A stretch of 64,000 bases of DNA from the NCBI GenBank assembly GCA_017468435.1, contig JAFUIP010000014.1, positions 1 to 64,000 on the forward strand. Direction: 5' to 3'. The stretch comes from Bacteroidales bacterium (GTDB lineage: Bacteria > Bacteroidota > Bacteroidia > Bacteroidales > UBA1402). The notes beneath the pieces are model-generated. The model worked only from the letters and a program-made list of their open reading frames with translations, searched no databases and was not told where the DNA came from. This document shows, in pieces, positions 9,235 through 16,707 of this stretch. The position numbers and the translations under genes were made by a program. The stretch's first letter is position 1. Every line of letters starts with the position of its first letter.

Positions 9235-10188
9235 ATGAGACATTATACCTCCATCAAGGATTTAGGCGACGTTCAAGCCGCCGTGAAAGAAGCCCTCGAA
9301 ATCAAGAAAAATCGTTTTGCCTACCAGGACTTGGGACGCAACAAAACCGCTTTGCTCATTTTCTTCAACAATAGTCTGCGTACGCGCCTCAGCACGCAAA
9401 AGGCTGCTATGAACCTGGGAATGAACGTTATCGTCTTAGATGTGAACCAAGGTGCCTGGAAGTTGGAAACCGAACGCGGTGTCATTATGGATGGCGACAA
9501 ATCGGAACATTTGCTGGAAGCCATTCCCGTGATGGCCAGCTATTGCGACATCATCGGCGTGCGCTCGTTTGCCCGCTTCGAAAGCAAGGAGGACGATTAT
9601 AACGAAAAGATTATCAACCAATTCATTCAATATTCCGGCAAACCCGTCTTCAGTATGGAAGCGGCCACCGGACATCCTTTGCAGAGTTTTGCCGACCTCA
9701 TCACCATAGAGGAATTCAAAAAAACGGCTCGTCCGAAGGTGGTCATGACTTGGGCGCCTCATCCCAAAGCCTTGCCGCAGGCCGTGCCCAACAGCTTCGC
9801 GGAAATGATGAATTGCACCGACTACGAATTTGTCATCACGCATCCTGAAGGCTACGAACTTGACGAACGCTTTGTGGGAAATGCCCGCGTGGAATACGAC
9901 CAAAAGAAGGCTTTCGAAGGCGCTGACTTCGTTTACGCCAAGAACTGGTCGGCCTATCGCGACCCGCACTACGGACAGATTCTGAGCAAAGACCCTTCTT
10001 GGACGGTCGATGCCGAGCACATGGCCTGGACCAATAACGCCTTCTTTATGCACTGCCTGCCCGTGCGCCGCAACATGATTGTGAGCGATGATGTGATTGA
10101 AAGCCCGCAATCTATTGTCATTCCCGAAGCCGCCAACCGCGAAATCTCGGCCCAATGCGTACTGAAAAGAATTCTGGAAAGTTTGTAA
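9235..10188 (+). CDS. argF': N-succinylornithine-type carbamoyltransferase
   Basis: 317 residues from ATG 9235. The carbamoyl-phosphate motif SLRTRLSTQKAAMNLGMNV starts at residue 47. HCLPVRRN is near the C-terminus. The sequence closely resembles the Bacteroides fragilis enzyme as I recall it, which uses N-succinylornithine. In that enzyme residue 90 is Pro, while acetylornithine-specific enzymes have Glu at the matching place. Here residue 90 is Ser (GDKSEHLLEAIPV). Engineering work on these enzymes, as I recall it, found that small residues at this site favour the succinyl substrate. It is the last gene of the operon, after a 64-bp gap. Confidence 0.9.
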   Translation: MRHYTSIKDLGDVQAAVKEALEIKKNRFAYQDLGRNKTALLIFFNNSLRTRLSTQKAAMNLGMNVIVLDVNQGAWKLETERGVIMDGDKSEHLLEAIPVMASYCDIIGVRSFARFESKEDDYNEKIINQFIQYSGKPVFSMEAATGHPLQSFADLITIEEFKKTARPKVVMTWAPHPKALPQAVPNSFAEMMNCTDYEFVITHPEGYELDERFVGNARVEYDQKKAFEGADFVYAKNWSAYRDPHYGQILSKDPSWTVDAEHMAWTNNAFFMHCLPVRRNMIVSDDVIESPQSIVIPEAANREISAQCVLKRILESL

Positions 10189-10215
10189 AATACACCTGCT
10201 CGAAATCATACATGA

Positions 10216-10252
10216 GGCCTCAGCATCACAAATGTTGAGGTCTTATTATTTT
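10216..10252 (+). terminator. Terminator of the arginine/proline operon
   Basis: Eleven-bp stem (GGCCTCAGCAT / ATGTTGAGGTC, two G-T pairs), five-base loop, then a T-rich tail (TTATTATTTT). It lies 27 bp after the argF' stop. Confidence 0.8.
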
Positions 10253-10285
10253 AGTCCATCACTTATTTATCTAAACTAAAGAACT

Positions 10286-11185
10286 ATGGACTACTTGAAA
10301 ATGATTAAAAACAGCGCGCTAGAAAAAAAGGCGCTTGGTAAGAGCAAAACAGCCGATTCCTATGCTACGGCATACCGTTCGTTCGAGAGATTCTTGCACA
10401 ATTTCTTGCATTGTAAAAGCATCCCTCTACAAAACATTGACAGCACATTGATGCAACATTACGAGTATTATCTCTTGCAAATAAAAGGGATAAGCCGCAA
10501 TACCAGCTCAGCGTACATCAGGCCTTTGCGGAGCGTTTATAACAAGGCCGTACGGCATGAATTATGCCTCGACAGACATCCGTTTTGTGAGGTTTTCACC
10601 GGCAACGAGCGGACACCCAAAAGAGCCATTTCGAAAAGCGCCATCAGTAAGATAATGGCTTTAGACTTAAGTTCACAGCCCAAACTTCGTCTTAGCCGCG
10701 ACTTGTTTCTCTTCTCATTCTTCACCCGCGGCATGGCATTCATCGATATTGCCAAATTGACTCGAAAAAATATTATTGGCGACCGCATCGTTTACTATCG
10801 TAGCAAAACAAAACAGCAGTTATCCATCAAAATCGAAGGACCCATAGACATACTGCTAAAGCGCTATCAATCTGCGGAGAAGAATCATTTGTTTCCGCTC
10901 TTCAAAGACGATTGCTTCAACCCACAATCTTATAATCATGTGCTCAGGCTGCACAATTATCATCTTAAAAAAATCGGGAAATTGCTCATGTTCGACATCT
11001 CTCTAAGCTCGTATGTTGCCAGACATACCTGGGCCACGCAAGCCATGTATTTAAACATTCCAACGAAGATAATCAGCGAATCTTTGGGTCATACAAAAGA
11101 AGAAACCACCATTATCTATCTCGCTTCTTTCAATCATAAGGACTTAGACGAAGCAAATAAAAAAGTATTGAGAGGATTCTGCTGA
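10286..11185 (+). CDS. Tyrosine site-specific recombinase, probable promoter invertase
   Basis: 299 residues. There is an N-terminal SAM-like core-binding domain (about 20-100) and a C-terminal catalytic domain. Catalytic candidates are Arg148 (FFTRGM), Lys174 or Lys176 (RSKTKQQ), Arg246 with His247 (YVARHTWA), His269 (ESLGHT) and Tyr278 (TTIIYLAS). The usual His of the HxxR box is replaced by Tyr243, as in many Bacteroidales recombinases. No phage, transposon or att-site genes lie nearby. The next feature downstream is a 203-bp segment flanked by inverted repeats, so it most likely inverts that segment. This substrate assignment is inferred from position. Confidence 0.88.
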   Translation: MDYLKMIKNSALEKKALGKSKTADSYATAYRSFERFLHNFLHCKSIPLQNIDSTLMQHYEYYLLQIKGISRNTSSAYIRPLRSVYNKAVRHELCLDRHPFCEVFTGNERTPKRAISKSAISKIMALDLSSQPKLRLSRDLFLFSFFTRGMAFIDIAKLTRKNIIGDRIVYYRSKTKQQLSIKIEGPIDILLKRYQSAEKNHLFPLFKDDCFNPQSYNHVLRLHNYHLKKIGKLLMFDISLSSYVARHTWATQAMYLNIPTKIISESLGHTKEETTIIYLASFNHKDLDEANKKVLRGFC

Positions 11186-11204
11186 AACACAGCAAATTGC
11201 AGGA

Positions 11205-11238
11205 TAAAAAAATTCCACCTCTTCGCAAGAGGTGGAAT
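11205..11238 (-). terminator. Orientation-dependent terminator formed at IR1
   Basis: Twelve-bp perfect stem ATTCCACCTCTT / AAGAGGTGGAAT with loop CGC (11212-11238). On the reverse strand it is followed at once by a run of seven T. Five of the twelve pairs use bases just outside and just inside IR1, so inversion would swap one side and cut the stem to about seven pairs. In the present orientation it would stop the leftward promoter's transcript before the recombinase gene. Confidence 0.6.
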
Positions 11239-11454
11239 AAAATTCGGCTGCAAATATAAAACAATTTTTACATTCTGAAAAGATTTTTCAAAAAAAACAT
11301 CAAATATTCAGCCACAAAGGAACTTAGATAGGGGAAACTCTGTCTTCATTTGGTCAAACAAAGCGCCATCTATTTTCATTTCTAATATTTATACATTGAT
11401 ATATTATTGATAATGTGTTGATTATAATTTATAGAAACCTCTTGCGAAGAGGTG
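11216..11454. repeat. Invertible segment bounded by 18-bp inverted repeats (IR1 11216-11233, IR2 11437-11454)
   Basis: IR1 is CACCTCTTCGCAAGAGGT and IR2 is its exact reverse complement, ACCTCTTGCGAAGAGGTG. Each copy is a palindrome of ACCTCTT arms around an asymmetric three-base core (CGC versus GCG), as expected for crossover sites. The 203-bp interior carries a TATATTTG promoter box pointing left, away from the lipoprotein gene at 11535. No full TAnnTTTG on the + strand lies between 11234 and 11534. The closest is TTCATTTG at 11345-11352, with one mismatch. A recombinase gene ends 30 bp to the left. This matches invertible-promoter phase-variation elements known from Bacteroides. Confidence 0.82.
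11251..11282 (-). promoter_or_regulatory. Leftward promoter inside the invertible segment (OFF orientation)
   Basis: Reverse-strand TATATTTG (11251-11258) is a perfect -7 box. A weak -33 (TTTTC on the reverse strand, about 11278-11282) lies about 19-20 bp upstream. As read, it fires toward IR1 and the recombinase 3' end. After inversion it would face the lipoprotein gene and give a leader of roughly 110 nt. Confidence 0.6.
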
Positions 11455-11534
11455 TTACGTAAAACAATATACATTATTAATACGACACGAGATTTAATTC
11501 TTTTCATTTTATTCAATCATCTAAAATTTTAGTT

Positions 11535-14500
11535 ATGAACAAAAGATTCTTAAGTTGCATTTTGGCAGGAGCTCTTCTGACCTCTTCTGCAATGTCTTTC
11601 TGGTCTTGTAAAGACTATTCGGAAGACATCCAAAATTTGCAGGAACAGATCGATGCGGTAAAGGTATCACTCGAGGATATCAAGGCATTGATTAACAGCG
11701 GTTCTGTTGTAACCGATGTAAAAAGTAGTGATAAAGGTATAGAGTTGACCATGAGCAATGGTAACACTTACCTTATTGAGCATGGCCAGGACGGCGTTAA
11801 CGGCACCGACGGTAAGGATGGTAAGGATGGCAAGGACGGCGTTGATGGCAAGAATGCTGTTGTTTGGTCTATCGGCCCCGACGGTTACTGGTATCAGGAT
11901 GGCCAAAAGACTGATTTTAAAGCCATAGGTACTGATGGCAAAGACGGTGTAAATGGTACCGATGGTAAAGATGGTGCCAACGGAAAGGATGGCGCAGATG
12001 GCAAAGATGGTGTCAACGGAAAAGATGGCGCAGATGGCAAAGATGGTGTCAACGGAAAGGATGGCGCAGATGGTAAAGATGGCGACACCTGGTCTATCGG
12101 CCCCGACGGTTATTGGTATATCAATGGCACCAAGACCGACTACAAAGCAATAGGCACTGATGGCAAAGACGGCGTTGATGGCACCAATGGCAAAGACGGC
12201 GTTGATGGCGCTGATGGTAAAGATGGCAGCCAAATCACTATTGGCGCTGACGGCTTCTGGTACATCGATGGCGTGAAGACTGAATATCCTGCCACCGGTC
12301 CTAAGGGCGAAGACGGCAAGGACGGTGCCGACGGTAAAGATGGCGTTGACGGAACCAATGGTAAAGACGGTGTGAATGGCAAGGATGCTACTATCTACTA
12401 CCCCAACCCCGAAACCGGTTACTGGGCTATCGTTGCAGGCAATGACACTACCGATACCGAAATATCTTGGCTGGCCGCCGGCATGACCGCAGTTAAAGAA
12501 GGCAACCTCTTGGCTTTCTACGATGGCACAGGTGCTTTGATTGAAAAAATCGAATTGGGCGCTCGCATCGGTTCTTTGGAATTTGTTGCCGGCACTATGA
12601 GTTCTGCTCTTCCAGGCGTTGCTACCACCGACAAACAATTCGTTTTAGTAAACACTTGGGATGACAAACCCACCAGCACGGTAGAAGGAAAAGAAGACTA
12701 CAATCTTCCTTTAGCAAAGCAGGAAACATGGCCCGCATCTGATGTTGCCATGTTGTATCGCATCAACCCCAGCGATGCCTACACGGTAGATCATAAGGTA
12801 AGCTTTATCAATAGCACCGTAGGTGTTCGCAATGCAGTAGCCGGAAATACGAGTGATTTGCTGATAATTGCAGACACGCTTATCGAAAACGGACAAATCA
12901 AACTGAATGTACGCATCAACTGCGCTGCTTATAAGCCTGGCAACAAGCATGTCGCTTCATTGGAAATCAAGCCCAACAACGATGCTTATAGCGTTGTTTC
13001 TGACATGATTTATGTTGATTTCGGCGAATCTTTGTACGCAAGATTGTACAACGCCAACAATGGTAGAATGTTGACAAGAAGAACTAAGTCAACACAGCAG
13101 ATTGATGGCAAAACCGTAACCTCTACAGCTTTCATCAATAGCAATGGCGGTAAGTCTAGTAGTAATATTGTCAATTTGAATTACAACGATGGTTCTGTAG
13201 ATTTGAGCAAAGTTATTTATGTTGGATACGCTAAAGAAAAGTTGGTTGATTTAGGTTTCGCAGATCGCGTTAGCTACCAATTCAGCAAGCCCGAAGAATA
13301 CTTGGTTGATGAAGAAAATGTTCAGGAACTCATCTCAGTAAGCGAAGCCGGTGTTGTTGCTATCAACAAAGACAAAGCCCCGACCATCGCTTCTGCTTAC
13401 ATGAAGAACGCTTATGTTCTGTGCAATGCTTATGTTGACGAAAAATTAGTGGCTACCGCTTATGTTAGAATCGTCATCGGTTCTGAAGATCTCGAAGCAG
13501 GTGGTGGTATTGCATTTACCGAAGTAGTTGAAGGAAGCGCTTATAGCTACAAGAGCTTGGCTGGCAGCCAAAAGATTGCCACCATCAGCAAGGAACAACT
13601 CACTGCTTTCTACAAAACTCTCGGATTCAAGGATGCTGCAACATTCTTCGCTGCAGGTGACAATGGCTACGATGCCAACAACATCACTTACACATTGAAG
13701 GCAAAACACAACATCTGGAATGCCAAGAACAAAGCATTCGAATTGGGTGACACTACTCTTGTTGACAATGTTGTATTGAGCGGTTTGTACAATGCACAGG
13801 GCGTTGAAGTATTGGCTACCCAAGACACCATGCAGGTGGCTATCAACAACGCCATCAAGACCGATTCAACCTTCAACGGTAACAAAAACGGTGCTTTGTA
13901 CACGGTAGAAATTACTTTGAACCCCAACAACAAGGAAGTTAATCCTGCTCTTACCTTCACCTACAACTTTACTATTGCTGCCGACGGCGCTTTCGCCTTG
14001 AACGACGCAGTATTGATCAACAACGTCATCCGCGTTATCGGTGATGTAAAGGACGGCAGTTTGAAGATGCGTGGTAGCATTGCCAACATGTTCAAGAAAG
14101 GTGGTTACGACTCATTCGACAAACAGAACATCTCAGCTGTTAATTTCGCTTGGGCCAAAGATGAAAAGGGTGTTGAAATTGCTGGTGACTATGCTCAATT
14201 GAACTCCGCTATCAAGGCTGACTTGCAGGCCACTATGACCTACACCAAAGTATTGGACAATGGAGAAGAACACACCTTCGATTATGAAATCTTGTTCGTT
14301 AACCCCTTCAAGCAAGGTGTTGTTGAAACCATCGCATTGAACCTGCCCAGCTTCGGCGGAAAGGTTGAAGCCGACGCAAGCAAGCAAGTGAACGTTATCG
14401 ACCGCGACAACCAAGATATTATCAAAGCTCTGAAACTTTCTGACGTAGCCAAGAATACTTATAAACTTGGTAATCCTATCTACAAGTACGAATTCGTTCA

Positions 14501-14687
14501 AGACGACCAGTACAAGAAGTTCATGGAAGAAGCCGGTAAGAGCATGAGTACCACCGATGGCGCTATCGTTATCGAAACGCTTGGTAATGAATTGGCTTAC
14601 GGTTACGAATTCAAGATTAAGGCCACTGTAACATGGACTGGCATTGCAGAAGTGGAATGCATCATCCCTGTTACCTTGAATAAATAA
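11535..14687 (+). CDS. Phase-variable collagen-like surface lipoprotein (DUF4988 / PL29 N-terminal-like)
   Basis: 1050 residues. The lipoprotein signal ends at the lipobox cysteine in MSFWSCKDY (residue 25). A short coiled coil follows (IQNLQEQIDAVKVSLEDIKA). Residues about 84-292 are Gly-X-Y collagen-like stretches (GKDGADGKDGVNGKDG) broken three times by a module of the form IGxDGYWYxDGxKT. The rest has no motif I can name and looks beta-rich. Similar N-termini occur in large Bacteroidales surface lipoproteins. Catalysis cannot be claimed. Expression probably depends on the invertible promoter at 11216-11454. Three 36-bp tandem units at 11979-12086 could change length by slippage. Confidence 0.85.
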   Translation: MNKRFLSCILAGALLTSSAMSFWSCKDYSEDIQNLQEQIDAVKVSLEDIKALINSGSVVTDVKSSDKGIELTMSNGNTYLIEHGQDGVNGTDGKDGKDGKDGVDGKNAVVWSIGPDGYWYQDGQKTDFKAIGTDGKDGVNGTDGKDGANGKDGADGKDGVNGKDGADGKDGVNGKDGADGKDGDTWSIGPDGYWYINGTKTDYKAIGTDGKDGVDGTNGKDGVDGADGKDGSQITIGADGFWYIDGVKTEYPATGPKGEDGKDGADGKDGVDGTNGKDGVNGKDATIYYPNPETGYWAIVAGNDTTDTEISWLAAGMTAVKEGNLLAFYDGTGALIEKIELGARIGSLEFVAGTMSSALPGVATTDKQFVLVNTWDDKPTSTVEGKEDYNLPLAKQETWPASDVAMLYRINPSDAYTVDHKVSFINSTVGVRNAVAGNTSDLLIIADTLIENGQIKLNVRINCAAYKPGNKHVASLEIKPNNDAYSVVSDMIYVDFGESLYARLYNANNGRMLTRRTKSTQQIDGKTVTSTAFINSNGGKSSSNIVNLNYNDGSVDLSKVIYVGYAKEKLVDLGFADRVSYQFSKPEEYLVDEENVQELISVSEAGVVAINKDKAPTIASAYMKNAYVLCNAYVDEKLVATAYVRIVIGSEDLEAGGGIAFTEVVEGSAYSYKSLAGSQKIATISKEQLTAFYKTLGFKDAATFFAAGDNGYDANNITYTLKAKHNIWNAKNKAFELGDTTLVDNVVLSGLYNAQGVEVLATQDTMQVAINNAIKTDSTFNGNKNGALYTVEITLNPNNKEVNPALTFTYNFTIAADGAFALNDAVLINNVIRVIGDVKDGSLKMRGSIANMFKKGGYDSFDKQNISAVNFAWAKDEKGVEIAGDYAQLNSAIKADLQATMTYTKVLDNGEEHTFDYEILFVNPFKQGVVETIALNLPSFGGKVEADASKQVNVIDRDNQDIIKALKLSDVAKNTYKLGNPIYKYEFVQDDQYKKFMEEAGKSMSTTDGAIVIETLGNELAYGYEFKIKATVTWTGIAEVECIIPVTLNK
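11979..12086 (+). repeat. Three in-frame 36-bp tandem repeats in the collagen-like region
   Basis: Units start at 11979, 12015 and 12051. They are nearly identical, and each encodes 12 residues of the form NGKDGADGKDGV. In-frame gain or loss would lengthen or shorten the collagen-like stalk without breaking the gene. Confidence 0.85.
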
Positions 14688-14708
14688 TCTGAGAAACTCT
14701 GACAATAG

Positions 14709-14746
14709 AAGGATTAGGGACGCAAGTTCCTAATCCTTTGCTATTT
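14709..14746 (+). terminator. Terminator of the collagen-like lipoprotein gene
   Basis: Twelve-bp stem AAGGATTAGGGA / TTCCTAATCCTT (one G-T pair), six-base loop, tail TGCTATTT. It begins 21 bp after the stop codon. Confidence 0.8.
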
Positions 14747-14784
14747 AAACTAGCAAAATTCTTTAACTAAAAGGCGAAACCAGA

Positions 14785-14867
14785 ACGGCTGTCATAATCA
14801 CTACAAATGCTTGTCCTTATTCATTTGTGGAATACCCTTTCTTTTATGAAACCCCGCTGACAGCCGT
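14785..14867. repeat. 10-bp inverted repeat of unknown meaning
   Basis: ACGGCTGTCA (14785-14794) and TGACAGCCGT (14858-14867) flank 63 bases between the lipoprotein gene and the DUF1016 gene. No gene was recognised in the interval. The arms are too far apart for a compact terminator and no promoter consensus lies between them. Confidence 0.4.
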
Positions 14868-14908
14868 CAATAGCGAGGTCTGGCTTGTGAAAGTCAGATT
14901 TGGCAAAG

Positions 14909-14936
14909 AAACTCCTACCTGTGAAGATAGGAGTTT
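14909..14936 (-). terminator. Bidirectional terminator after the DUF1016 gene
   Basis: Nine-bp stem AAACTCCTA / TAGGAGTTT with a ten-base loop. T-rich tails are present in both directions. It starts 3 bp beyond the stop of the reverse-strand gene. Confidence 0.75.
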
Positions 14937-14939
14937 TTA

Positions 14940-16022
14940 TTACTCCATCTGCGGCAGTGCAGAAGATGCTTGCTGTAAATTAAAAATCTCTTTCTGCAAT
15001 TCGATTTCCTCTTTTAATTGCTCTATAGACGGCAAATACGTTAAGTATCGAATCTGAAACAAACGCTCATTATCGTGCAGCACAGAATACCGAGCCATAT
15101 CCTCACTCGTTTCCGAACATAGAATAAGCCCTATAGTTGGATTATCTCCCTCCGTTCGCTTCAGAGCATCATAGATTCTAACATACATATCCATCTGTCC
15201 TACATCTTGATGAGTAATTCTTGATGTCTTGAGATCTATCAATAAAAAACACTTAAGAATATAATTATAAAACACCAAATCTATATAATAATCACCCATA
15301 TCGGTTTTAACATGCTGTTGACGCGCAACAAAAGCATAACCTTTACCCAGTTCCATAACAAACTTTTGTATGTGCGAGATAATTGAAGCCTCAAGCTTCG
15401 TTTCAGAAAAATCGACATTCGGGGCAATTCCAAGAAATTCTGCAACAACAGGATTCTTGATAAATGCTAATTTATCTTGTTGATAGGCCGCTGTTATCTG
15501 TGTCATCTCATCTTTTACCATCTGTTTATTTTGTGATTGCAATAGACGATAGTAATACTGAGAAGCGATATTTCTATCTAAGGTTCTCACACTCCACATT
15601 TCATTTACAGCCTCTCGCAAATACCAATTTCTTGCATGAATGTCGGACACTCTAAGCAGGGTTCGATAATGGGTCCATGAAAGCATCATAGATTTTCCAC
15701 TCGCTGCGTGGAAAATCTTAGGAAAGCATTTATAAAACTGCACAAACTGATACAAATTACTCTTAGTAAAACCCTTACCATAGCGGTTTTTAAGAAAGTC
15801 AGAGAGTTGTTTAATAACCTCTTTTCCATATTCAGCCCTATTCTCCCCATGCAGTTCTTCATCAGAGATTCGCTTTCCAAGCAACCAATTGCGCTGAACT
15901 AAAGCTTTGTTGATAGCATGATATGCCTGAATTCGTGATTGTTCAATGATATATTGTACATCACTAAAAATATCATCAGTATTCGTAAACTTCAATAATT
16001 CCTTATCTGTTTTCATGGTCAT
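14940..16022 (-). CDS. DUF1016 / YhcG-family PD-(D/E)xK nuclease-like protein
   Basis: 360 residues from ATG 16022; ATG 16016 is an alternative. The frame also opens at a TTG further up, but that overlaps the promoter. The N-terminal DUF1016_N helical region is at about 20-165. The C-terminal PD-(D/E)xK-like domain contains DYYIDLVFYNYILKC, then LIDLKTSRITHQDVGQMDMY near residues 240-280. Members such as E. coli YhcG are putative nucleases, often near restriction or mobile elements. Here the gene is solitary, with its own strong promoter and terminator. The target is unknown. Confidence 0.85.
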   Translation of the reverse strand: MTMKTDKELLKFTNTDDIFSDVQYIIEQSRIQAYHAINKALVQRNWLLGKRISDEELHGENRAEYGKEVIKQLSDFLKNRYGKGFTKSNLYQFVQFYKCFPKIFHAASGKSMMLSWTHYRTLLRVSDIHARNWYLREAVNEMWSVRTLDRNIASQYYYRLLQSQNKQMVKDEMTQITAAYQQDKLAFIKNPVVAEFLGIAPNVDFSETKLEASIISHIQKFVMELGKGYAFVARQQHVKTDMGDYYIDLVFYNYILKCFLLIDLKTSRITHQDVGQMDMYVRIYDALKRTEGDNPTIGLILCSETSEDMARYSVLHDNERLFQIRYLTYLPSIEQLKEEIELQKEIFNLQQASSALPQME

Positions 16023-16037
16023 TACTTTTTCTCGGCG

Positions 16038-16068
16038 CAAATATAAATAATCAAAAACCGCTTGTCAA
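16038..16068 (-). promoter_or_regulatory. Promoter of the DUF1016 gene
   Basis: Reverse strand: TTG (as TTGACA) at 16066-16068, 20 bp spacer, TATATTTG at 16045-16038. Both elements fit the Bacteroidetes consensus. The predicted leader is only about 10-15 nt. Confidence 0.75.
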
Positions 16069-16140
16069 TAATTTGTTAATATTTATTTAACACCACGAAG
16101 TAACAAAGAGACTTATACCGCTCAGAAAGGAAATCATGCA

Positions 16141-16177
16141 AACAAAAAAACAGGCGCCCTTTCAAAAGGACACCTGT
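16141..16177 (-). terminator. Terminator of ribH
   Basis: Stem of about 12-13 bp with two G-T pairs (ACAGGTGTCCTTT / AAAGGGCGCCTGT on the reverse strand) and a run of seven T. It lies 24 bp after the ribH stop. Confidence 0.8.
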
Positions 16178-16200
16178 ATAAAACTATGCTATCGCTTAGA

Positions 16201-16698
16201 CTAAATCGATTGAGCGAAACCGGCCATTTGAATGGCGGTGCGGGCAGCTTCAACACCCTTGTTGCCGAGAACGCCACCGGCACGATCGAGCGACTGCTGC
16301 ATGTCGTCGGTGGTGAGCAAACCAAAGATAACGGGCGTTTCGCCTTTTTCGTTGATGGCAGCGATACCCTGCGTAGTGCCCTGGCAAACATACTCAAAAT
16401 GAGGCGTTCCACCGCGCACTACACAACCCAATGCAATGATGGCGTTGCTGGGATGTTCGCAAGTCTGGTTGGCCTTGTTCAAACGAGCGGCGCCATACAC
16501 CAACTCAAAACTGCCAGGAACCCAATAAGTACGGATATTAGCCTCAGCCACACCGTTTTCCTTCAAACAAGCCACAGCACCATCGAGCAAAGCGCCGGTC
16601 ACTTCGTGATTCCATTCAGAAACCACGATATCGAAGACCATAGCACTTGCGTCCGGCAAAAGCTCCGGATTATATTCAGATAAATTTTTAGTAGCCAT
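16201..16698 (-). CDS. ribH: 6,7-dimethyl-8-ribityllumazine synthase
   Basis: 165 residues, normal length. Family blocks are VSEWNHEVTGALLDGA, WVPGSFELVYGAARLN, ALGCVVRGGTPHFEYVCQGT and VIFGLLTTDDMQQSLDRAGG. The last has Asp-Arg where many enzymes have a similar acidic/basic pair. It condenses 5-amino-6-ribitylaminouracil with dihydroxybutanone phosphate in riboflavin synthesis, usually as a 60-mer or pentamer. It lies 9 bp after the TPR protein gene and is probably cotranscribed with it from the promoter at 17481. No FMN riboswitch was seen. Confidence 0.95.
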   Translation of the reverse strand: MATKNLSEYNPELLPDASAMVFDIVVSEWNHEVTGALLDGAVACLKENGVAEANIRTYWVPGSFELVYGAARLNKANQTCEHPSNAIIALGCVVRGGTPHFEYVCQGTTQGIAAINEKGETPVIFGLLTTDDMQQSLDRAGGVLGNKGVEAARTAIQMAGFAQSI

Positions 16699-16707
16699 TG
16701 AGGAAAC

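Noticed and set aside
11212..11238. IR1 hairpin as a rightward terminator of the recombinase gene
   Set aside because: On the + strand the stem is followed by AAAATTCGG rather than T; the T run is on the reverse strand.
11979..12086. Possible CRISPR-like array from regular 36-bp repeats
   Set aside because: The repeats are adjacent with no spacers and are in frame within a collagen-like coding region.
14827..15057. A 76-codon + strand open frame after the lipoprotein gene
   Set aside because: It overlaps a terminator and the 3' end of the DUF1016 gene and has no recognisable features.
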